NCBI GenBank assembly: GCA_023423275.1
Contig: JAFAFW010000041.1
Location: 1 to 61,247 of the forward strand
Direction of reading: 5' to 3'
DNA from: Pseudomonadota bacterium
GTDB lineage: Bacteria; Pseudomonadota; Alphaproteobacteria; Rhizobiales; Hyphomicrobiaceae
DNA: 61,247 nt
In this document: in pieces, positions 25,684 through 34,664 of the stretch
Position numbering within the stretch: the first letter of the stretch is position 1
Layout of the letters: each line of letters starts with the position of its first letter
Made by a program: the position numbers and the translations under genes
Notes under the pieces: generated by a model
What the model saw: only the letters and a program-made list of their open reading frames with translations
Database searches by the model: none
What the model was told of the DNA's origin: nothing

Positions 25684-26421
25684 CCCCCAACTCCATCACG
25701 CTATGGCCGAAAACGACGACCGCGCTCCCCGACAGACTGCATTTTTCGTAGCAGAAAGGAAATTGTGCCGCAAACCGAATGATTTAGAGATGCTCTAAGG
25801 GCAAACCGCATCTACCATCACCTGTCGTTCGCTTTTCGCAACGGTGGGCGTGGCCACATCAGCACCGCATCGACGCGTTTTGATGACGGAGAGGCGGCTG
25901 ATCGGCCGTTTCCTCAGCGCGATTGGGCTGCGATTTCCACGGCGATGGACATGTCTAGACTATGTCGGTTGTGCAGAGAGAGCGGCCATTGACGCCATCA
26001 GTGCATCAAAATGCGCAAGTGCATCGACGATGTCCGCTTAGCCCCCATCATCGAACGGCTCGCTCCCTATCGGTTCTCGCCGGTCTATGATGGGGGCGGA
26101 GATCGGAAAGGCGCGACATCGCCCTTGAAGTCATTGATACTAATCGCCGCTTCTCAATATCTCAGAGTCACGCATGTCCTCGCTCGCAGCTATGCCTTCG
26201 GGCACCGTCGGCCAAACGTTGGCAGCGTCCGCGATCGACTTATCTAAATCGGGTTCGCCATGCAGTTAGGATGCGACATTAGCGCGAGAGTACCGTCTGA
26301 TTGATTCGTAAGTCGCAGCATGACTTGCAAGGGAACATGGCGATGTTATTGGTTCATGGAAATAGGACGTATCTCATCACAGGGCACCTGTGCCTGTGCA
26401 TGTGGCGATCGCGGAGCCGGT
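25684..26421. other. Gene-poor stretch, possible decayed coding DNA
   Basis: This 738-bp stretch has no intact gene I can support. A + strand frame at about 26010-26110 reads LAPIIERLAPYRFSPVYDGG, which faintly resembles the C-terminal part of MBL-fold hydrolases, but nothing upstream confirms it. The last 60 bases contain the promoter and GGAG ribosome site of the GntR gene. Confidence 0.35.
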
Positions 26422-27189
26422 ATGACGCGCCAAACCATTTTGCCCCTTTATGCCAAAATCCAGCAATTCGTTAGGGACGGCATCAAGCGGGGTACGTTCA
26501 AGCCGGGTGATCGTCTGCCGTCCGAGCCAAGCCTTGCGAAGCAATTCAAGACGACCCGCTCGACAGTTGTTCACGCGCTCCAGCTGCTTGTTTTCGAGGG
26601 GGTAATAACGCGAGAGGTTGGGCGTGGAACGTTCGTCGCGCGGTCTGCGCTTCCGACGACGCTCGAGTCGACGCGTGTACGGTCTTTTGAAGAGCAAGTC
26701 GAGGAACTCGGTGCAACCGTCGACTACAAGTTGGTGAGTTTTTCTCGCATCGCGGCGTCGGCTGAAATCGGTGCCAATCTTGCAGTTCCTGTGTCCAGCG
26801 AGATCTACAATCTCGTTCGTCTCAGGATCGTCAACGCCGCGCCAGCAGTGCTGGAGAACCGATATATTCCGCTGACTATCGGGTCGATGCTCAGTATCGA
26901 CGCGCTCAGCAAATATTCAATGTATTCGATCCTCGGCGATCAGTTAGGCAGACCGGTCGCTCGTATCGACGGCATTATCCGCGTGGCAGCGGCTGTTCCG
27001 CACGTTGCCAACCTGCTGCGGATCAAGCAGGGCAGCCCTGTTCTTGTGCGCGACTACGTCCTCAAGGATGTCGAGGGTGAACCGCTGATCTGCGGGGAGG
27101 CGTTCTTCCGCGAACAGTTCCCCATCCGATACACGGTTCAGACAGAAGCTTCAGAAAGGCAGGCACCTGCGACATCGAAGAAGCCGTAG
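26422..27189 (+). CDS. GntR-family regulator with UTRA domain (HutC subfamily)
   Basis: This 255-residue repressor-type protein has an N-terminal winged helix (PLYAKIQQFVRDGIKRGTFK, then SEPSLAKQFKTTRSTVVHAL). A C-terminal UTRA ligand-binding domain follows, from about residue 90 to 240, with IYNLVRLRIVNAAPAVLENR and GSPVLVRDYVLKDVEGEPL. The frame is open to 26320, but the ATG at 26422 has GGAG seven bases upstream and starts at the domain edge. Its 3-prime end overlaps the end of hyuB on the other strand by 52 bases. It probably regulates the hyuAB and M81/Dpp promoters at 30905-31136. Confidence 0.9.
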   Translation: MTRQTILPLYAKIQQFVRDGIKRGTFKPGDRLPSEPSLAKQFKTTRSTVVHALQLLVFEGVITREVGRGTFVARSALPTTLESTRVRSFEEQVEELGATVDYKLVSFSRIAASAEIGANLAVPVSSEIYNLVRLRIVNAAPAVLENRYIPLTIGSMLSIDALSKYSMYSILGDQLGRPVARIDGIIRVAAAVPHVANLLRIKQGSPVLVRDYVLKDVEGEPLICGEAFFREQFPIRYTVQTEASERQAPATSKKP

Positions 27190-28850
27190 ACCTCTCGAGC
27201 GTGATGCTCAGAGATATAGCCGTTAACGATATCTGCCGCGATCTGTTCGCGAGGGCGCTGTTGGGGGTCGCCAAACCCTCCGCCGCCAGATGATTGGCAG
27301 ACAATGCGGTCGCCCGCCAGCAGCTCAATACCGCTGTCTCTACCGCCGACCGGCAGAACCTCACCATCGAGCCGTTCAATGATGTAGTCGTGTCCTGGCG
27401 CGCTGCCGCCGCCGCTAAGCCCATAAGGATGAACCGCGATACCTTCGCCGGCTGCATTTAGGATGGCAGGTCGCGTGCCCTCATAGCGGATTGAAATACG
27501 TCCGCCGAGCCCACCCCGGTGAAGCCCTGCACCGCCGGAATCCTGACGAAGAGCATATTCTTCGATCACGAGCGGATAGGCGGCTTCCGTCCGCTCGATG
27601 CTTGGTGACGGCGTTCCGCCCGGATTGTGGATTCCGCCGAGATTGGGCCACCCGTCGGTCTGCGCGTTTGCACCCGCTCCGCCACGATTGAAGAAGGAGT
27701 GCCAGATAAAAGACTCGCCATTCTCGCCGTGACCAGCGAGGGCGAACCTGAATCGACGCGCGAAACCCGCGATTGCATTCTCCGGAAGGGCTTGCGTCAT
27801 CGCAATCAAAACGGCCTCGATGATCGCGCTTGCGGTGAGCGAGGTGCAGCCTGCTACAGGGCCGGGCTCGACAGGGTCTACGATGCTTCCTTGTCTGGTT
27901 TTGAGTTCGATTGCGCGGGTGCTGCCGTCATTCAGCACTTGGTCGTCGTCGTTCAGATATAGAAACGCAACGTTGACGGAGGCTCTCGTATTGGCGATCG
28001 GGCTATTGATGAAGCTGTTCGTCTGATCCGGGCATTGCGTTAGATCGACAACGGCGCGGCCGTCCACAATCTCGACAACGGCGCGTATCGGAATCAGATC
28101 GGCGCCGTCTTCTGTTTCCAAATAGCTGGTCGCATCGTACCGACCGGGGCGACAGCGACGCAGCAGGCTGCGCATTCCAACCTCACCTGCATCCAGAATG
28201 GCTTCTGCGCAGCTCTGGATCTCCGCAGTACCGTAGCGCTTCAGCAGGTCCTCCAGACGCCGCGCGCCAACTTCAACCGCTGAAATCTGGGCACGGAGAT
28301 CGCCCTTGAGATCGGACGCTTTGCGAGAGTTCCACGCGATCAGATTGAGAATGTCTTCGTGCAGCAGGCCTTTTGTAATCAGACGTACAGGCGGCACACG
28401 CAAACCTTCGTGCCAGATCTCGCGCGCTGACGCGCTATAACCGCCAGCGGAAATACCGCCGATATCACCTTGATGCGCGCGGATCGAAACCCAAAGCTGC
28501 AGCTTTCCGTCTACGAAAACCGGCTTTGCCATCGTAATATCGGGCAGATGACTGCCACCGGCGTAGGGATCATTGGCCACCAGCACATCACCGGGCGAGA
28601 GGTCTTCGAATTCATTCGCCATGGCTTTGATCGCCCACGACATGGCGCCCATGTGGATGGGGACCCGCTCTGCCTGGGCGACAGTGTTGGCGATGCGATC
28701 GAGAATGACGCTCGAAAAATCCTGGTTCTGGTTGAGGATCGGCGAGAAGCACGTATGCGTCATCGTCTCCACCATCTCTTCGGCGATCGCCTGAAGTTTG
28801 TGGCGGATGACAGCCAGAGTCAGCGGATTGACAGTCTGCGCGCTGGCCAT
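27138..28850 (-). CDS. hyuB: Hydantoinase B/oxoprolinase family protein
   Basis: This 570-residue protein is the B component of the ATP-dependent hydantoinase/oxoprolinase family, which opens five-membered cyclic amides. It shows NPLTLAVIRHKLQAIAEEMV at the N-terminus, HTCFSPILNQNQDFSSVILD, and DVLVANDPYAGGSHLPDITM near residue 90. The C-terminal part has GGAGLHRGGLGGRISIRYEG and CQSSGGGGFGDPQQRP. The start ATG overlaps the hyuA stop by one base (TGATG), so the two are co-translated. The true substrate among hydantoins, N-methylhydantoins, oxoproline or acetone-like compounds is unknown. Confidence 0.93.
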   Translation of the reverse strand: MASAQTVNPLTLAVIRHKLQAIAEEMVETMTHTCFSPILNQNQDFSSVILDRIANTVAQAERVPIHMGAMSWAIKAMANEFEDLSPGDVLVANDPYAGGSHLPDITMAKPVFVDGKLQLWVSIRAHQGDIGGISAGGYSASAREIWHEGLRVPPVRLITKGLLHEDILNLIAWNSRKASDLKGDLRAQISAVEVGARRLEDLLKRYGTAEIQSCAEAILDAGEVGMRSLLRRCRPGRYDATSYLETEDGADLIPIRAVVEIVDGRAVVDLTQCPDQTNSFINSPIANTRASVNVAFLYLNDDDQVLNDGSTRAIELKTRQGSIVDPVEPGPVAGCTSLTASAIIEAVLIAMTQALPENAIAGFARRFRFALAGHGENGESFIWHSFFNRGGAGANAQTDGWPNLGGIHNPGGTPSPSIERTEAAYPLVIEEYALRQDSGGAGLHRGGLGGRISIRYEGTRPAILNAAGEGIAVHPYGLSGGGSAPGHDYIIERLDGEVLPVGGRDSGIELLAGDRIVCQSSGGGGFGDPQQRPREQIAADIVNGYISEHHAREVYGFFDVAGACLSEASV

Positions 28851-30904
28851 CAGGCAATCCCCCGGTAGATATGAAGACTTCTGAAGCTGTCGAGGTGGGC
28901 TTCGTCACCGGCATGAAGAAGGATGCTTGTCGATGCGGACTCGACAAGCGACGGGCCGGAAATCGTCATGCGCGGGAGGAGATCGTCGAACCAGTACATG
29001 GGGCAATCCATCCAATCCGATAGGTAAATCTGTCTGCTCCCGCGTTGGGCAGGTGTTCTATCGGCCTCTTCTATTGGAATTTCACGCATCGCCAATTGCG
29101 GAAGAGCGCCGAATGCTGCCAGGCGAACAGTGTCGATAACGCCGGATTCATTAGCGTGAACATGGTGATACAAGGCTTCGTAATTCGCCTCGAAACGTGA
29201 CTGCAGATTTTCTACGATTTGCTCGGCGGGAATGTCTGCATCGACATCTACTGGAATACTGTAAACCTGCCGCGCATAACGGCAATCGGCGATGAAGCGA
29301 AGGCGGCTCCTGTTTTTATCGAATCCGTCTTTCGCAAGTCGGCGCTGCCCTTCTTCAGTCAACCCCGCTAGCACTGACTTGAGCCACTCGCCCGATAGAT
29401 TACGGATCGGCTGGCCAATTGACCGGTGAAAATCATGGCGCACATCGGTGGCAAGAAAGCCCAGTGCCGAAAGCACGGAGGCTTCGCGTGGGATGATCGC
29501 TCGCGGGATTTCGAGTTCGCGTGCGACACCGCTGGTATGAAGGCCTCCAGCACCACCAAACGACAGCAGAGCGTAGTCTCGAGGATCGGCGCCCCGCCGT
29601 ACTGTCGCGAGCCGGATCCCTTCGGTGATCTTGGACGTCGCGAGTTGATGGATTGCAAGAGCGGCAGCTTCAACGGATAGGCCAAGCGGCGATGCGATAT
29701 GGGCACGAATTGCTTCGGCAGCGGCGTCGCGACTCAGTGAAAGACGGCCGCCGAGAAACGTGGATGTAGCAATGTATCCGAGAACCACGTTGGCATCCGC
29801 CAGTGTTGGCAGTTTGCCACCGCGCATAAAGCATGCCGGTCCCGGAACCGCACCAGCACTTTTTGGGCCGAGACTGAGGATGCCGCCCTTGTCGATATGG
29901 GCAATGCTGCCACCGCCGACCGCTAGAGGGTTGATCTCAATTGCGGGCACCGCAATCTTGATCTCGGCCAGATGCTTGGCCTGCTTTTCGATTGGCGTGC
30001 CATCTTCGATCACACAGACGTCGGTGCTCGTGCCGCCTGTATCGTAGGATACGACGCGGTCCAAGCCCATGTTGCGTGCAAACATCGCGGCTGCCATCGC
30101 GCCGCCGGCTGGGCCACTGGTCACGGCTCCAACGGAGCGCTGACCCGCCTCGACGGCGGGTAAAACACCGCCGGTGGATTGCATGATGAGAAGCGGCGCC
30201 TGAACGCCACTGGCTATGAGGTTATTTGAGAGGCGTTCGAGATAGCCGCTCAACCCGGGGCCTACGTAGGCATTCACCACCGACGACGACAGGCGATCGT
30301 ACTCGCCTTCCTTGGCCAGGATCTCATGAGACAGCGAGATAAATGGCGACCATCCGCTCTCTTGAATGAGTTCGCGAACCCGGATTTCGTGTGCCGGATT
30401 GCGATGAGAATGCAAAAAGCAAACGACTACGGCTTCAACGTGTTGGGCGCGAAGGCTGGCAACAGCGGCTCGGACGGCGCGTTCATCCAGCGGCGTTTCG
30501 ATTTTGCCGTGGGCTGTCACGCGTTCCTTGACCTCCTGTCTGAGGGGTCGGAGCACCAACGGTGGAGGGAAGGGGTCGCGCAGGCGATAGCGCGCGCTTT
30601 TCGTGCCTTCGCGCAACTCAAGCAAATCCCGGAAGCCAGCCGTCGTGATCAAGCCGACTTTGGCTCCGTTGCGTTGCACGAGAATGTTTGTGGCGACGGT
30701 GGTGCCGTGAATGAAGACGCTGGTCTCAGCGAGGAGATCCGGCAAATCGCGGCCGATTTCATGCGCGAGAAGTTTCAACCCGTCCAAAACGCCACGGCCA
30801 GGATCATCCGGTGTGGAGGGGGTCTTCACGAAGCGAATACCTGTCGCCTCATCGATAGTGACGACGTCGGTAAAGGTACCACCAACGTCTACGCCAATCC
30901 GCAT
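28850..30904 (-). CDS. hyuA: Hydantoinase A/oxoprolinase family protein
   Basis: This 684-residue A component has the actin-like ATPase start MRIGVDVGGTFTDVVTID and later FIHGTTVATNILVQRNGAKV. The central part contains MQSTGGVLPAVEAGQRSVGA, SGPAGGAMAAAMFARNMG and SYDTGGTSTDVCVIEDG, all hydantoinase A hallmarks. It uses ATP to activate the ring carbonyl that HyuB hydrolyses. The frame is open 33 bases further, but the ATG at 30904 is preceded by GGAGGGGGG and starts the domain precisely. It is divergent from the M81 peptidase gene, with paired operator-like sites between them. Confidence 0.94.
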   Translation of the reverse strand: MRIGVDVGGTFTDVVTIDEATGIRFVKTPSTPDDPGRGVLDGLKLLAHEIGRDLPDLLAETSVFIHGTTVATNILVQRNGAKVGLITTAGFRDLLELREGTKSARYRLRDPFPPPLVLRPLRQEVKERVTAHGKIETPLDERAVRAAVASLRAQHVEAVVVCFLHSHRNPAHEIRVRELIQESGWSPFISLSHEILAKEGEYDRLSSSVVNAYVGPGLSGYLERLSNNLIASGVQAPLLIMQSTGGVLPAVEAGQRSVGAVTSGPAGGAMAAAMFARNMGLDRVVSYDTGGTSTDVCVIEDGTPIEKQAKHLAEIKIAVPAIEINPLAVGGGSIAHIDKGGILSLGPKSAGAVPGPACFMRGGKLPTLADANVVLGYIATSTFLGGRLSLSRDAAAEAIRAHIASPLGLSVEAAALAIHQLATSKITEGIRLATVRRGADPRDYALLSFGGAGGLHTSGVARELEIPRAIIPREASVLSALGFLATDVRHDFHRSIGQPIRNLSGEWLKSVLAGLTEEGQRRLAKDGFDKNRSRLRFIADCRYARQVYSIPVDVDADIPAEQIVENLQSRFEANYEALYHHVHANESGVIDTVRLAAFGALPQLAMREIPIEEADRTPAQRGSRQIYLSDWMDCPMYWFDDLLPRMTISGPSLVESASTSILLHAGDEAHLDSFRSLHIYRGIA

Positions 30905-30943
30905 TCCCCCCTCCGGACACAACTTCCTGCTTCGCATACGTAC

Positions 30944-30956
30944 AGTTGACTAGTCA
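30944..30956. promoter_or_regulatory. Operator-like site AGTTGACTAGTCA, hyuA side
   Basis: The core TGACTAGTCA (30947-30956) is a perfect palindrome 40 bases upstream of the hyuA start. The string AGTTGACTA recurs in inverted orientation at 31040-31048. A GntR-type dimer is the natural candidate. Confidence 0.5.
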
Positions 30957-31025
30957 GGATTGTCAAATGATGTAACTATGGAAAGCGAGCAACGTCGCGC
31001 ATCCCTGTAAATTATAGTGTGGCTC

Positions 31026-31049
31026 TTGACAAAAAGGAGTAGTCAACTA
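31026..31049 (+). promoter_or_regulatory. Promoter -35 box with operator-like TAGTCAACTA
   Basis: TTGACA at 31026-31031 is a good -35 element for the M81 gene direction. The string TAGTCAACTA at 31040-31049 sits in the spacer, where a bound repressor would block polymerase. Its complement, TAGTTGACTA, matches the site at 30944-30952. The matching -10 element is not clear. Confidence 0.45.
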
Positions 31050-31136
31050 GCCTCAAGTTGAATGGTCAGGTTGGGTTGATGGTCTCGGTCTATCGTTGGG
31101 TAGATCTCACCGCACGCATGGGAGGGGGCAGTCTAG

Positions 31137-32660
31137 ATGCAGCGCGCGCCGCGTCGGATCGCAGTGGGTGGGTTTCAGCATGAAACCAACACGTTTGCGT
31201 CGGCCAGGAGCGGATATGGAGACTTCCTCACGGCTGGAGGTTGGCCCGGACTGACGCGCGGCTCTGATATGCCAATTTCGCTGAGCGGCGCGAATATCCC
31301 TGTTTCAGGTGCATTGCAGCGGCTCGCGGGCCTTGGCTGCGAAATTGTGCCGCTGCTCTGGGCCGCCGCGCCACCATCTTCGTATGTTACGCAGGACGCT
31401 TTCGAACGTATCGTTGATGAATTGAGTGAGTTGCTAGCGGCCGCGTTGCCTTTTGATGGCGTCTATCTTGACCTGCATGGCGCGATGGTTCCCGAGCACA
31501 TCGAGGATGGTGATGGCGAGGTGCTTCGGCGCGTGCGCGATATCGTGGGGCCTAGCATCCCAGTAGTCGCCAGCGTCGATCTGCATGGCAACCTTTCGGC
31601 GTCCATGGTGGCTAAGGCCGATGCACTTGTCTCCTATCGGACCTATCCGCATATCGATCGCGACAAGGCCGGTGCACGCGCCGTTGATGTCCTCCTGAAG
31701 CGCCTGGATCATGGGAGGCCGTTTGCGAAGGCCTTCCATCAGATTCCATTTCTCGTGCCGCTGCCGTTTCAATCGACTTTGTCCGAGCCGGGGGTGTCGC
31801 TGGTCCGCAAGGTCGAGGAACTAGAGGCTGGCGATGTCGTCAGCGTGTCATGGCTGCCGGGATTTCCTTCCTCGGATATTGCGGACTGCGCTCCTTCTGT
31901 TGTCGCATATGGACTGACCCAAGCCGCCGCCGATACTGCAGCGCAGACCTTGAGCACAACAATTCTCGATCATGAGGCGATATTCGCCCAGCAGCCGATT
32001 TACACGCCCGACGAGGCTGTCCGGCTTGCCATCGAAAAAACTGATGGCGCGCACGGACCAGTGATCATCCTTGATGCACAGGACAATCCTGGTGCAGGTG
32101 CTCCATCTGACGCGATGGGCATGGTCCAGGCTTTGCTGCGCAATGGCGTCGACGATGCCATCGTAGGGCTGGTTGTTGATGCTGAGGCCGTAAAGGCCGC
32201 GCACCAGGCTGGCGTCGGCAGTTCGCTCCATTTGACAGTCGGCGGGAAGTCGGACGGCAATCCTCTAGCCGCTGGCTTCCGCGTAGAGGCGCTCGGGGAC
32301 GGGGAGGTGCTTGGCACGGGGCCGGTTTGGGGCGGTTCCCAAATGTCGCTTGGAGCCATGGCAGTCCTCAGTGTCGATGGCGTCCGTATCGTTGTGGCCT
32401 CCCGGAGATGGCAGGCAGCGGATCAATCGATGTTCCGCCACGTTGGAATAGAGCCAGCGGAACAGACCATCATGGTGCTCAAGAGTGCTGTTCATTTCCG
32501 CGCTGATTTTGCACCGATCGCACATGACATTCTTTATGCCGCGGCACCCGGGCAGGCGCTGATCGATCCACGCGCATTGCCCTGGAAAAACTTGCGGCGA
32601 GGCATGCGCCTCCTTCCGAATGGCCCGGCTTTCATGCCCAGCGGTGGGAGCGGTTCGTAG
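31137..32660 (+). CDS. M81-family metallopeptidase (MlrC-like)
   Basis: This 507-residue protein resembles MlrC, a zinc enzyme that degrades linear peptides in microcystin breakdown. It starts RIAVGGFQHETNTFASARSG, with the conserved HETNTF motif at about residue 17. It continues with GVYLDLHGAMVPEH near 118, VVASVDLHGNLSASM near 147 and SYRTYPHIDRDKAG near 167, which carry likely metal ligands. GGGCAG before the ATG gives a weak ribosome site. It is the first gene of a seven-gene + strand operon with a Dpp-type importer and an M20 peptidase. M81 members are often paired with oligopeptide importers, so cleavage of an imported amide is the likely role. Confidence 0.9.
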   Translation: MQRAPRRIAVGGFQHETNTFASARSGYGDFLTAGGWPGLTRGSDMPISLSGANIPVSGALQRLAGLGCEIVPLLWAAAPPSSYVTQDAFERIVDELSELLAAALPFDGVYLDLHGAMVPEHIEDGDGEVLRRVRDIVGPSIPVVASVDLHGNLSASMVAKADALVSYRTYPHIDRDKAGARAVDVLLKRLDHGRPFAKAFHQIPFLVPLPFQSTLSEPGVSLVRKVEELEAGDVVSVSWLPGFPSSDIADCAPSVVAYGLTQAAADTAAQTLSTTILDHEAIFAQQPIYTPDEAVRLAIEKTDGAHGPVIILDAQDNPGAGAPSDAMGMVQALLRNGVDDAIVGLVVDAEAVKAAHQAGVGSSLHLTVGGKSDGNPLAAGFRVEALGDGEVLGTGPVWGGSQMSLGAMAVLSVDGVRIVVASRRWQAADQSMFRHVGIEPAEQTIMVLKSAVHFRADFAPIAHDILYAAAPGQALIDPRALPWKNLRRGMRLLPNGPAFMPSGGSGS

Positions 32661-32666
32661 GCTGCC

Positions 32667-33638
32667 ATGTCTCTTCTGCGGGTCGATAATCTTCAGACGC
32701 ACTTCTTTTCACGTGACCGGTTCAATCGGCCTCGCGTGGCTCGGGCGCTCAATGAAGTATCGTTTACCGTCGATCGCGGCGAGATTCTCGGCATTGTCGG
32801 TGAGACAGGCGCAGGGAAATCCCTGACGGCTTACTCCATTCTGGGTCTTCTGAAGCATTCGGCACGCATCGTCGGCGGCACTATCGAGTTCGATGGAATT
32901 AAGCTGAATGAGCTGCACGATACGGAACTGAACGCGTTGCGTGGACGCAAGATCGGGCTTGTCGTGCAAAGCCCGAAGACGTCGCTCGATCCTTTAACGC
33001 GGATCGGCCGCCAATTGATGCGCGTTTACAAGCACCATGGTGGAACCGAAGATCCGCGACGGCGCAGTCTGGACATGCTGGAAGCGGTCGGAATACCGGA
33101 TCCAGCCCGTCGATTCGATGCCTATCCGCATGAACTGTCCGGCGGCATGGCGCAGCGTGTTGTGATCGCTGCCGCACTCATCAACAGTCCGGATCTGCTC
33201 ATTGCAGATGAGCCGACCACTGGGCTCGACGTCACCGTGCAGGCGCAGGTTCTCGATCTTCTGGCTTCGCGTGTGCGTGAGGCTGGAATGGGTACGATTC
33301 TGATCACGCACGATCTTGGCATCGTGGCGCAGTATTGCAGCCACGTCGCGGTTATGTATGCCGGGCGTGTGGTCGAGAGAGGTGCGGTCGGCAAGGTATT
33401 TCGGCAGCCGGCTCATCCCTATACGCGCACATTGCTGGCCTCCACTCCAGAGCAACTGCGTCTGGGGGGCGTGGCAATGCATAATCTGCCGCCGCCCAAC
33501 CTGTTCGATCTGCCGGCCGGATGCACCTATCGCGATCGCTGCCAGTTCGCGATGGACGAGTGTCACGTTCTTCCAGACGGTCGAGAGCTTGCGCCGAACC
33601 ACAAGGTGTTTTGTCACTATGTGGAGCCGGCGGCATGA
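32667..33638 (+). CDS. Dipeptide/oligopeptide ABC transporter ATPase (DppD-like)
   Basis: This 323-residue ATPase has Walker A GETGAGKS near residue 45, the signature LSGGMAQRVVIAAALINSPD and Walker B LLIADEPTTGLD. The C-terminal oligopeptide-family extension ends with the cysteine-bearing GCTYRDRCQFAMDECH. It powers import by the adjacent permeases. It begins 6 bases after the M81 gene and overlaps the next ATPase by 4 bases. Confidence 0.94.
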   Translation: MSLLRVDNLQTHFFSRDRFNRPRVARALNEVSFTVDRGEILGIVGETGAGKSLTAYSILGLLKHSARIVGGTIEFDGIKLNELHDTELNALRGRKIGLVVQSPKTSLDPLTRIGRQLMRVYKHHGGTEDPRRRSLDMLEAVGIPDPARRFDAYPHELSGGMAQRVVIAAALINSPDLLIADEPTTGLDVTVQAQVLDLLASRVREAGMGTILITHDLGIVAQYCSHVAVMYAGRVVERGAVGKVFRQPAHPYTRTLLASTPEQLRLGGVAMHNLPPPNLFDLPAGCTYRDRCQFAMDECHVLPDGRELAPNHKVFCHYVEPAA

Positions 33639-34633
33639 GTTCGGCTCCCGTTCTCGACGTTTCGTCGTTGAGCGTCCATTTCCGTTCAGGAAGTGGCCGC
33701 AGCATCATTCACGCGGTGAACAACATCAGCTTCTCGATCAAGGCCGGAGAAGTGCTCGGTCTGGTCGGAGAAAGCGGATCGGGGAAGTCCACGATTGCGC
33801 GTGCCGTGCTACGCTTGATCGAGCCTACAGCCGGAAAAGTGTCTGTTCTCGGACGTGACATTACGCATCTCAGCATGCGTCAGATGAGACCGCTGCGATC
33901 GACGATGCAGATCGTGTTCCAGGATCCATGGGCATCACTCAATCCACGCATGACGATCGGCTCACTCATTGAAGAGCCACTTCGTCTCCACGATATCGGC
34001 ACGCCGGATGAACGCAGGGATCGCGTTCACCGTTTGCTGAGCCGGATGCGGTTGGATCCCAAAATCCTGAGCCGCTATCCCGCTCAATTGTCCGGCGGCC
34101 AACTCCAACGTGTCGGGATCGCGCGGGCGCTCGTTACAGGGCCGAAGTTGCTGGTTCTCGACGAGCCGACAAGCTCGCTCGATCTATCGGTGCGGGCCGG
34201 CATTCTGACGCTCCTCTCCGAGCTGCGCGACGAATTCGGATTGGCGATGCTTTTCATCACGCATGATTTAGGCACGCTCCGTCTGATCGCAGATAATGTC
34301 ATGGTGCTGTATCTCGGTGCGATGATGGAATCCGCGCCGACAGAACAACTCTACACGGCGCCCAGTCACCCCTACACGCAGGCTTTGCTATCGGCCACGC
34401 TGTCAGCCAATCCTGACATCAAGCGCCAGCGCGAGTTCCTGGTTGGTGAAATTCCCTCACCCGTCAATTTGCCGAAGGGCTGTCTGTTCGAAGGTCGCTG
34501 TCCGCTGGCCGAAGACATTTGTCGCGCTGAGCGGCCACCGATTGCTCCTGTGGTTTCCATCGAGCATCTCACGGCCTGTCTTCGATCGGATGCCGCACGC
34601 GCGCGTATTTTGGCACCCGTCGTTCCAGTTTAA
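33635..34633 (+). CDS. Dipeptide/oligopeptide ABC transporter ATPase (DppF-like)
   Basis: This 332-residue partner ATPase has Walker A GESGSGKST, the signature LSGGQLQRVGIARALVTGPK and Walker B LLVLDEPTSSLD. The C-terminal extension contains GCLFEGRCPLAEDICR. The frame is open further upstream, but the ATG at 33635 overlaps the dppD-like stop (ATGA) and begins the domain. The coupled pair is typical of heterodimeric Dpp/Opp ATPases. Confidence 0.94.
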   Translation: MSSAPVLDVSSLSVHFRSGSGRSIIHAVNNISFSIKAGEVLGLVGESGSGKSTIARAVLRLIEPTAGKVSVLGRDITHLSMRQMRPLRSTMQIVFQDPWASLNPRMTIGSLIEEPLRLHDIGTPDERRDRVHRLLSRMRLDPKILSRYPAQLSGGQLQRVGIARALVTGPKLLVLDEPTSSLDLSVRAGILTLLSELRDEFGLAMLFITHDLGTLRLIADNVMVLYLGAMMESAPTEQLYTAPSHPYTQALLSATLSANPDIKRQREFLVGEIPSPVNLPKGCLFEGRCPLAEDICRAERPPIAPVVSIEHLTACLRSDAARARILAPVVPV

Positions 34634-34664
34634 GTCCGTCGACAGTGGAGAAGGGATAAAACGA

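Noticed and set aside
26010..26110. Possible MBL-fold hydrolase tail
   Set aside because: The ERLAPYRFSPVYDGG string resembles one family pattern only faintly, and no upstream metal motif was found in any frame.
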